NCBI RefSeq assembly: GCF_964340395.1
Contig: NC_135552.1
Span: 11,479,194 to 11,543,193 of the forward strand
Source of the DNA: Glandiceps talaboti
Lineage: Eukaryota > Hemichordata > Enteropneusta > Spengelidae
Reading direction: 5' to 3'
DNA length: 64,000 bases
How positions within the stretch are numbered: position 1 is the first letter of the stretch; every line of letters starts with the position of its first letter. Below, piece after piece: positions 58,901 to 64,000 of this stretch. Under the pieces are notes generated by a model. That model searched no databases. It was not told the DNA's origin and saw only the letters and a program-made list of their open reading frames with translations. The translations under genes and the position numbers were made by a program.

Positions 58901-61900
58901 AATTTCTTGTAATAAAATTGAAGTGAAGTGTATATTATCATTAATTACTCCAGAAACTGAGACTTTGGTGGTTATATTTCATTCTTTGATTTCTCACATT
59001 GAAATTTGAGGATTTTCTGTTTCATAAAAACCCCCCCAAAATTAAATTTGATCCGTTAAGGTGATTGTGTCAGTGCTTTGAGTTGGTCCATTTAGGTTTT
59101 GATGGAATAGCCTGATTTGATATTAATGAGGTCCGTACTTATATCTTTGGCGGGCAATTAATGAGATTCTATTGAGAGTACTAGATTACAGGATATAACA
59201 TTAAGTTTAATTCACTGATGACAGTTTTAATACAATTGCAATCTGGTACATCAATTTATTGAAATGTCATCAGGGGAACTGTTACTGTTTCCCACAAGAC
59301 TGGAAAACTTGTGTGATATTTTAATCTTTGGAATGAAATGAAACCCGTGGCAAGAAACACAGGAAGCACTCATATGTCTGGGAGAATTAATTTTTCCATT
59401 TTCGTGTCTCTGTCCTGCTGTCTGGAAGTGAAAGGTCATGCTTCTGTTAACGCCACGAGTGATCTGTGAGATGAAAGCACATGTTCGCACTCTGCGTGTA
59501 TGTATGTATGTTTAAGACACATCAGTGAAAGTTACAAAGTATAGCTGACATAGAGAAGTTTTTGATATCCCTAGTGTAATGTTTGGTGAGATCAACTGGA
59601 TAAAAGGTCTGTTCGTAGCAATCTGAGACATCTTATCTCATGCTTGGTTGTGCATGAAGTTGGTACTATGGAGTAGAAATGATACTTTTTACATTGACAT
59701 GTACTTTCATAAAAAATGTGTTTCTGAAAATCTTTACCTAGTATGCACCTTAGATTAGAAATAGGAATCTTAAACTTTTGCTATGACTTTGTTCAAGGAA
59801 ACTCAATTCTATTGTAAGTTAAAATCAAGAAAAAACAATCAAGGGGGTCACCGTACAAGCTTTTGAAATAGCAGTCAAAATGATATCAAAAGTAAGCCGT
59901 TTTAGAATCCAATATGGCAGTAGAATCCATTATGGCCGCCAAATCCAATATGGCTGCCGAATCCAATATGGCTGCTGAATACAGTGTTAAATGTATGAAA
60001 CACTTTTTTTTCCTTGAAAGCAAGATGACAATAAATCCCACAATTCTTTTATTATTGTAAGGACCAGGAACAAACTGTCATGGCAAATTTTGTAGAGATT
60101 TAAGAGCATTTAAAAATAATTTCAAGGAAATTGGTCAGTCCAATATAACTTGAGATAATGGCTTCTTCATTTTTGTGTCAGCTCAAAGAAACCTAAGATT
60201 CTGAAGCATCTTATATCTAAAGGCGTTCCTACAAATTATCTCCTAGTCTTACTTATGTCAGCAGCAAAAAAAAACAACATAATAAAGTGAATATAATACA
60301 CAGATGAGAGAAACAGTTCTTCATTATGTCGTAAATATTCTTGATGCGTGCCTCTTCATGAAATAATCGCCATCAGTCTAAACACACTGAACTATACTAT
60401 ACCACTCAATGTATTAAAATAACAAATGTTGATATTAATTGAAGTCAGATTTGTCATAATGCCATCTGTAAGTGAATTTTAAACCTTTAATATACACAAA
60501 CGAATCAATTGATTGTTAAAATAAAACCACCAACTGTCTAATTTATTGCTATTTGATGCTGACAAAGGAGGGACTGGTTAAACCTCTTGTATGTAGACCA
60601 ATAAATAATCACTTTATCGCTGCTGATTTGTCAAGTGATTTGTCATTTTGGTTCCTCTTAGTCTGGCATATTTAGGATCTCAAATGTTTGAGTGTCTGGT
60701 TTAAACTGAATTTCCCAAAGAAAAGTTGTTATGCTAGATGAGCAAACCGAACTTCAAGTGACATTCAAACTTAGACTTAAGGTGTATCCATTCTTCAAGA
60801 ACCTCCCAATCTCCTGTGCCAGACAGTTTTTTTTTTTTTGCTAAGGTCTTCGAACCTGAGTAACAGAAAGGGAATTTAATCTGGCGAAAGTGGCGTCATT
60901 GCCTATATATTATATGTCATAATTGTGGTAGGGATTCCTGGTAAAATGATTTGAGAACTTAAATAGATTTTTTAGTACTTGCCACTCTTAACAGAAACAC
61001 TGCCAGACATATTGTAACTCAGAAGCTAGGATCTACAACTGCTTACATTAGACTATTGACAAACGGAACCTGCTACAAACAGGGAAAGTTAGCATATGAA
61101 TATGGATTAATAACACTTGGCACAGCATGTTGGAAGTACATAGAGTTAGTTGTATTACACTTCATCCTTTGATAAGAACAGTTTTATAGCCACTTTACAT
61201 AATAATTCACATTCACAAACAAATTTCCAGTTCCCCTGGCATTTCATGTACACATAAAGAGGCCATAAAACTGTTCTATCAAAACATGGAATGTAGTACA
61301 AGTCTCTGCTGTTCCAACATACTGAGCCAAGTGTTATTAATCCAATTCAGTTGTTTACTTTCCTTGTTTGTAACAGGTTCCATTCATCAACGGTCTGATG
61401 TCGACAGTTGTAAATTCCCCATTTTGACACCCTTTCAGCAAGATTTGCCAGTTTTTATCACATAATGGTGTGGTTACCATGTTTTCAACATTCAGCTAAA
61501 TTTCTTTCACCAGGAAAAATATTCTTGATGCTGCTGTGTAGGACAAAATATATAAAAACTGTGACAAGAAAGTATAAAAAACTCAGAACGGAGTTTAAAA
61601 ACTGTAAGAAGAAAGTACATGGTTTAACTACAGACTGTACAGAACTAATAAATGTCTTTATTTTTTCTCTTTTCAGATAATTGTAGACAAAAGCATTTCC
61701 AATGTTACTCTTGAAGTGGCTCCTGGTGATGGCTATTATAATACGCCATACTTCACCATAAGCTTTCTAGTTACCATAGTAACGGCTCACCGAAAAGACA
61801 CAACAATGTTTGTGAACTTTGGAGATGGGTATGAGTATGAGCACAGTTTGGATGACACTAATCAGACGATGATTGGTGGAGGCATGCCCGATTTGTCAGC

Positions 61901-63443
61901 TCTTAATGTGGTGGCCAACTACGGAATAGGGTGTAGCCTAAATTTGGAGTTCTCGCACGCCTTTATGCAAATTGGTAATTTCAATGTATCTGTGAGGATG
62001 GACACAGATCATGATGACACAGAAATAGCATATTTACCACAACTTCTCGTTGTTCAGAATAGGGTATTATTATTCCCTTATGATATTATGTGTGATCCTG
62101 TCGTCAGGTTGCATGGTGCAGCTAATTTCTCCGTCCAGCTGTACCTACCCATAGAGGAACTTCATTATGAATGGAGGGTGACAGGTATAAATGTCAATGT
62201 TTCAGACACTATTGAACAGACGAATGACATATTTACATATACTTTTACGGAGGTTGACTCGTATTTGGTGAAGGTGAATGTGTCCAACCTTGTAAGTTTT
62301 CAGGAAGTCAGTCGTATCATTAAAGTAGAGGAGGAGATTGTTGACTTTGTTTTAGACATTGATGGACCTGAAGTCATCCAGACAGGCGATACTGTGTCTG
62401 TACTGGCAACAGTTACTGGAGGCACTGATGTGACCTTTGTGTGGAATTTTGTGAACTACGGTTTTCCACTCACTGAAGCCCTTGACATTGATGGTTATAC
62501 AGCTGTGGAAAGAGCCAACTACACCTTTGGTGAAAGTGGAAATTTTGATTTAGTGGTGACTGCTCAGAACTCTATTAGCTCTCGGCAAATAATGGCTGCA
62601 GAGCAATACATTGTGCAAGATCCAGTACAAGGTTTACTTCTCAAGGGAGACACAGCAACGTTGCTAGGCAACACAACTAAAATAGTTGCATCGGTCGCCA
62701 AGGGAACAGATGTGATGTTTGACATTGACTGTGGTAGAGGGCGAGAGGCAGCACAGGGAGTTTTGAACGTAGATGGATCTTATACCATTACCTATGTCCT
62801 CGATACAACTGGCATACATTTAGTTACTGTATATGCGTACAACAATATTTCTGTTGATTCAAATGCAATCACTGTGCGTGTTGAAGAGGAAATTGACGAT
62901 CTCATCATTGAAGTTTTGAATGAAGCTGTAGTTGGTGAAGAGACAACCTTGGTGGCAAAAGTTGATGGTAGGTAGATAAAACCAAACATTTTTGAACAGT
63001 GCAGGCATTGAAATATGAAATACAAATAGACTATTACTTTGAATGCAGAAATGGATGAAAGTGACTCGGAAAAGTCCAGTCAGGCTTCTTTCGGTGGAAA
63101 ATTATTGTCTCCTTTCTCAATCTAAGACGGTCTTCTTGCTACTTAAATATTCTTCAGATGTTTGAAATAAATATATCGGAGAGATTATTATCATTAGCAT
63201 TGCCATGTATATAGATACTAGAGAATAACAATTCTCTTGTCTAGAGTGTAATTTTTAAAAAAGTCATACATAATTGGCAATGTGTGATTCTGTATCTCAC
63301 AGGAGTGATCCAAACCCGTTCAGATTTGCTGTATACATGGACCATTAATGACATGACAGTAAAGACACCTCTTCCAATACTGCATCATACTTTTACTGAG
63401 ATAGTAAGCAATCAACCAATTCAAGTCACAGTTTATAATTTTG
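27962..63443 (+). CDS. Polycystin-1/REJ-like protein, N-terminal part (9 exons, 3' end beyond window)
   Basis: Exons are 27962-28040, 43446-43572, 48468-48566, 49624-49802, 50942-51094, 54659-54975, 58585-58671, 61677-62967 and 63303-63443; all junctions are AG/GT and phase-consistent. They give 824 residues. Residues 1-26 are a signal peptide, about 27-125 a WSC domain with eight Cys (WYQGCF, TCSRYC, TCYCG, LPCGG), and the rest about seven PKD-type Ig-like domains recognised by WxF/WDV strands and YTFxExGxYxVxVxVxN endings, one with FGDG. WSC followed by PKD repeats is the polycystin-1 ectodomain layout (mechanosensory or sperm-receptor-like membrane proteins). No LRR or C-type lectin is present here. 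REJ, GAIN/GPS, PLAT and the membrane segments would lie to the right. A secreted WSC-PKD protein is possible if they are absent. Confidence 0.87.
28827..28903. repeat. (TTATA)n pentanucleotide microsatellite
   Basis: About fifteen ttata units. Confidence 0.95.
29488..29540. repeat. G-rich tract
   Basis: Runs such as gtgggggtgggggtgg could form a G-quadruplex on the + strand. Confidence 0.7.
30532..30604. mobile_element. Partial copy of the 10882-11053 MITE family
   Basis: aaggccccttaggtcact, cttggctaa and gaaaatattgggaataatac match the right arm of the element in the esterase intron. Confidence 0.6.
31576..31599. repeat. Poly(C) tract
   Basis: About 24 C in a row. Confidence 0.9.
31722..32610. 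mobile_element. ~890 bp element with ~105 bp inverted arms (outer)
   Basis: The left arm (31722-31830, tacaacgatcttctaccaac, caagctgtgctaaaacta, cagtgtaatctttcact) is mirrored by the right arm (32511-32610, agtgaaagattacactg, tagttttagcacagcttg, gttggtagaagatcgttgta). It contains the inner element at 31831-32233, inserted right at the end of the left arm. Confidence 0.72.
31831..32233. mobile_element. 403 bp non-autonomous DNA element, TAGTCCCCGC ends (inner)
   Basis: Terminal inverted repeat tagtccccgc (31831-31840) / gcggggacta (32224-32233). The left end also folds on itself (agtccccg with cggggact). The body holds two ~150 bp imperfect repeats, each with a gatccaatatggctgcctgg block preceded by tcaaacttgg/tcaaagttgg. 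No ORF. Confidence 0.65.
35400..35583. mobile_element. 184 bp MITE with 41 bp inverted ends and TA target duplication
   Basis: The left end gactgttgacagtcgttcgt, then gccttttttgctacgttttat, is mirrored almost perfectly by 35543-35583. TA flanks both sides (35398-35399 and 35584-35585), as for Tc1/mariner-class insertions. The ~100 bp centre has higher GC and CpG than its surroundings. Near-identical arms suggest a fairly recent insertion. Confidence 0.82.
37321..37429. repeat. (TA)n microsatellite
   Basis: About 45 TA units with one short interruption (acattg). Confidence 0.97.
38784..39180. repeat. ~135 bp tandem repeat, three copies, each with ATTTGCAT
   Basis: agtttttgcatatttaa followed by agctaatttgcataata begins copies at about 38784, 38921 and 39055. 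The copies continue through ctgaaatg and aaaagtggacctaaaaagtc blocks. Each has the POU-type octamer ATTTGCAT. Confidence 0.85.
39510..39935. repeat. Degenerate ~55 bp tandem repeat, about eight copies
   Basis: Units share aaattca, aatccaggagctg and catcagtt blocks in the same order, with considerable divergence. Confidence 0.7.
42611..42652 (-). ncRNA. Second hammerhead-like core (decayed)
   Basis: On the - strand the order is tttgaaaaa, hairpin gaatatttattc (a perfect stem II), gaaacgtc, ggattt. This fits CUGANGA - stem II - GAAAC-GUC with two core changes. Stem I is weak. It probably marks the remnant of a Penelope-like or related retroelement. Confidence 0.25.
42895..43370. repeat. Probable old interspersed repeat
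   Basis: ggcctgaaatttggtgaaga and gggctgaaatttcctaggga are diverged internal repeats of one another, each following a gtgg/gtga block. The style resembles the families at 11.1 and 31.8 kb. No second copy was seen in the window. Confidence 0.35.
43446..43572 (+). CDS. Polycystin-like exon 2: first half of WSC domain
   Basis: The acceptor is cacttatttcag and the donor is gtaagt at 43573. It encodes EQWYQGCFYDKPDI through VTCSRYCFLEG. WYxGCF and CxxxC are WSC hallmarks. Confidence 0.88.
43626..43860. repeat. ~70 bp tandem repeat, about 3.3 copies
   Basis: Units contain aaaagtccagtcagac, tttagtacacttgtattgat and tactgctatcaa. They begin ~55 bases after the donor of exon 2. Confidence 0.9.
46230..46375. 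repeat. Twofold ~70 bp tandem repeat
   Basis: acaagattttcccataaacc through tgaacccatgtcaagt occurs twice. Confidence 0.85.
48173..48400. repeat. ~72 bp tandem repeat, three copies
   Basis: Units contain gtccactgttctacattccc, ctagcttaaat and atgtgtatct. The array ends ~70 bases before exon 3's acceptor. Confidence 0.88.
48468..48566 (+). CDS. Polycystin-like exon 3: second part of WSC domain
   Basis: The acceptor is tttttcattgcag and the donor is gtaagt at 48567. It encodes FEYAGILNGSTCYCGNSYQY through DEECNSL. The CYCGN motif is typical of WSC. Confidence 0.9.
48567..49623 (+). other. Polycystin-like intron 3
   Basis: No repeat or exon was recognised in this 1.06 kb intron. Confidence 0.5.
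49624..49802 (+). CDS. Polycystin-like exon 4: end of WSC, start of PKD region
   Basis: The acceptor is tttttgtacaacag and the donor is gtaagt at 49803. CPGDPNLPCGG closes the WSC domain; SLTVTVPRDTVQENEAAVVE begins the first Ig-like domain. Confidence 0.9.
49803..50941 (+). other. Polycystin-like intron 4
   Basis: It carries the 43-44 bp tandem array at 50290-50645; the rest is AT-rich and shows nothing. Confidence 0.6.
50290..50645. repeat. 43-44 bp tandem repeat, about eight copies, mixed unit types
   Basis: Two unit types are intermixed: one with gcatctgatacatcaattga, the other with gcatcgtacatcaatataca. Each starts with agtgatgtcat. The order is irregular, suggesting unequal exchange. 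Confidence 0.9.
50942..51094 (+). CDS. Polycystin-like exon 5: PKD domain 1
   Basis: The acceptor is acattttgtag and the donor is gtaaga at 51095. FAWDVSG and SSVLHTFTSEGTYTI are PKD core strands, continued as DVIVSNALSS in the next exon. The donor is the first of three tandem 50 bp copies. Confidence 0.88.
51089..51238. repeat. 50 bp tandem triplication that includes the exon 5 splice donor
   Basis: ccataggtaagaatttgttt (from 51089), gccataggtaaaactttgtt (from 51138) and gccattggtaagaattcgtt (from 51188) open three copies at an exact 50-base period. Only the first donor keeps the frame; the second would leave a stop at 51142-51144 in the transcript. Confidence 0.9.
52911..52951. repeat. Poly(T)-poly(G) tract
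   Basis: About 28 T followed by 10 G. Confidence 0.9.
53460..53830. repeat. Degenerate ~130-180 bp tandem repeat with (GGTT/GATT) tract
   Basis: Copies share acatcatacagc/acatcttatagcc, tagtccagaccctt/tagcccaaaccctt and ttggttgatt. The third copy contains a ggttggttgatt microsatellite at 53700-53740. Confidence 0.6.
54659..54975 (+). CDS. Polycystin-like exon 6: PKD domains 1-2
   Basis: The acceptor is ttgtttccacag and the donor is gtaaga at 54976. It completes PKD 1 (DVIVSNALSSLQASVNITVV) and opens PKD 2 (LTFSWEFSDDG). Three Cys (PSC, PTCQG, ISC) are unusual for a PKD domain. Confidence 0.88.
56290..56530. repeat. ~62 bp tandem repeat, about four diverged copies
   Basis: Units contain aaacttggct, a gaaaattcttg/gaaattcttac block and caactttctttt/caactttactttgg. 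Confidence 0.75.
56838..57205. repeat. 31-46 bp tandem repeat, about nine copies of mixed length
   Basis: Every unit has gccagatagccaagtctctg or a variant, followed by gatgtcat or by gacaatacagccagtatgtc or by gtggtataccaatgtc. Unit types alternate irregularly. Confidence 0.9.
58585..58671 (+). CDS. Polycystin-like exon 7: end of PKD 2
   Basis: The acceptor is ctcgtttcatttcag and the donor is gtaggt at 58672. It is phase 0 at both ends, 29 codons: PHTFTSTGLYSVTVEVFNSL and GSVQGILYV. Confidence 0.88.
59908..59985. repeat. 18 bp tandem repeat (aatccaatatggctgccg)
   Basis: Four diverged copies in a row. The same aatccaatatggctgcc phrase occurs at about 20170 and in the element at 31831-32233. 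Confidence 0.75.
61000..61460. mobile_element. Large fold-back element (~170-200 bp arms)
   Basis: The left arm (about 61031-61200: ggaacctgctacaaacaggg, ggattaataacacttggc, aacagttttatagcc) is mirrored by the right arm (about 61252-61423: ggccataaaactgttctatc, gccaagtgttattaatcc, ccttgtttgtaacaggttcc). Similarity weakens outward, so the outer limits are approximate. It ends ~215 bases before exon 8. Confidence 0.72.
61677..62967 (+). CDS. Polycystin-like exon 8: PKD domains 3-6 and start of 7
   Basis: The acceptor is ttttttctcttttcag and the chosen donor is gtaggt at 62968. It is 1291 nt, far longer than its neighbours. Domain endings are FSHAFMQIGNFNVSV, YTFTEVDSYLVKVNVSN, YTFGESGNFDLVVTAQN and YVLDTTGIHLVTVYAYN. 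MFVNFGDG is the canonical PKD motif. Many N-x-S/T sites suggest a heavily glycosylated ectodomain. Confidence 0.93.
63303..63443 (+). CDS. Polycystin-like exon 9: PKD domain 7 (last exon in window)
   Basis: The acceptor is ctgtatctcacag and the donor is gtaagt at 63444. It is phase 1 at both ends and encodes LLYTWTIND and HHTFTEIVSNQPIQVTVYNF. The open phase shows the gene continues to the right. Confidence 0.88.
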
Positions 63444-64000
63444 GTAAGTGTTTACCTTATGCTTTTGACCTTACAAACATATTGTCTTTTTTTTTCTGAT
63501 TGAAGATGTTAGTGTTACCGTTAAAGTCGTATTATAAGCCGCGGCTTATATTACAATGTTGCAAAATAAAGAACCAATTTTATTTCTTGAACTAGGGGTG
63601 CGACTTATAATAAAGACTTTTCAATTTTTCAAAATGTGGATGTGGTAGAAATTCACCCGAACTCTCGGTTATGGAAAAATGGACGTCTGTAACACAATAT
63701 GAAAACTTTATTATGAAGTTTCAAAGTGTAAGAATGAAATGATAAGTGTGGCTGGAGGAGATCGGTAAGGCTGCCCGGAATGACAGCAACATCGACGTTA
63801 CGGTCACGCTACTCATCTTTCACTCGTTCTGTAAGATGTACCCTACAGGAATCCCAAACAAGTACGGTAGACGCCGCCGATCTTCAGTCAGTCTTGGGAA
63901 CGTTCTCCTGATATACTCAATGCAGCCTGTGGAATGGTAGAAACACAACGATGTCAGATATTTTGAAACGATCGTGTTTGGAAAAAATATAGGTTGAAAG
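63444..64000. other. Start of polycystin-like intron 9 with a transposon insertion
   Basis: From about 63511 the sequence changes to transposon-type DNA. gtattataagccgcggctta near 63529 is a subterminal-like palindromic motif, and a transposase fragment follows on the - strand. Confidence 0.5.
63742..63940 (-). pseudogene. Broken pogo/Tigger-like DDE transposase fragment
   Basis: On the - strand the translation reads VLVWDSCRVHLTERVKDE, a stop (TAG), then RDRNVDVAVIPGSLTDLLQP. This matches the DDE_1 signature of pogo/Tigger/jerky-type transposases (L-V-W-D-S-F-R-x-H-L-T then x-D-x-A-V-I-P-G-G-x-T-x-x-L-Q-P); the D of VWDS is the second catalytic Asp. Upstream GCIEYIRRTFPRLTEDRRR is in another frame. 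The stop and frameshift show it is dead. The element continues beyond the window. Confidence 0.75.

Larger units (their letters stand above)
58672..61676 (+). other. Polycystin-like intron 7
   Basis: Holds an 18 bp repeat at 59920-59985 and a large fold-back at about 61000-61460. The rest shows nothing recognisable. Confidence 0.55.

Noticed and set aside
59251-59490. 79-codon - strand open frame
   Set aside because: No motif, no splice context and ordinary intron composition.

Overview
This is nuclear genomic DNA from an animal, most likely a marine invertebrate with large AT-rich introns (a hemichordate, lancelet or spiralian would fit; the sequence alone does not settle which). Protein-coding information is split into short GT-AG exons whose reading phases match across introns, and roughly 90% of the window is intron or intergenic DNA full of tandem repeats, fold-back elements and decayed transposons. 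I saw no rRNA, canonical tRNA gene, CRISPR array or prokaryote-type operon.

Three genes, all on the + strand, can be assembled by hand. (1) Positions 172-8748: the 3' part of an unrecognised gene whose product has a Q/R/K-rich coiled coil, an Asp run, eight copies of a ~23-residue S/Q/G/R/T/P-rich repeat, a Tyr/Asn/Asp/Arg-rich region and a second charged helical tail. Its 5' end lies outside the window and its 3' end is unresolved. (2) Positions 9848-16982: a complete five-exon gene for a 583-residue type II membrane carboxylesterase/cholinesterase-fold protein with a readable Ser-Glu-His triad. (3) Positions 27962-63443 and beyond: the 5' part of a polycystin-1/REJ-like gene. A signal-peptide exon is separated by a 15.4 kb intron from a WSC domain, followed by about seven PKD-type Ig-like domains; the gene runs off the right edge.

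The 10.7 kb between genes 2 and 3 (about 17.3-27.9 kb) is a transposon graveyard: a ~325 bp fold-back element, two tRNA-derived SINEs in opposite orientations, a ~1.35 kb element with inverted ends and a TTAA-like target site, a hammerhead-ribozyme-like hairpin, the carboxy-terminal remnant of a non-LTR retrotransposon, and a near-palindromic hairpin. The introns of gene 3 hold a nested pair of inverted-repeat elements (31.7-32.6 kb), a 184 bp TA-flanked MITE (35.4 kb), a large fold-back (61.0-61.46 kb) and a broken pogo/Tigger-type transposase on the - strand at the right edge.

The most unusual structures are splice sites embedded in tandem repeats. A ~29-copy, 63 bp minisatellite in the esterase gene carries an acceptor-like sequence in nearly every unit, and its last degenerate unit supplies the real acceptor of exon 3. 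In the polycystin-like gene a 50 bp unit containing the 5' splice site is repeated three times. The hammerhead-like hairpin at 23.2 kb is the best candidate for a functional or recently functional RNA.
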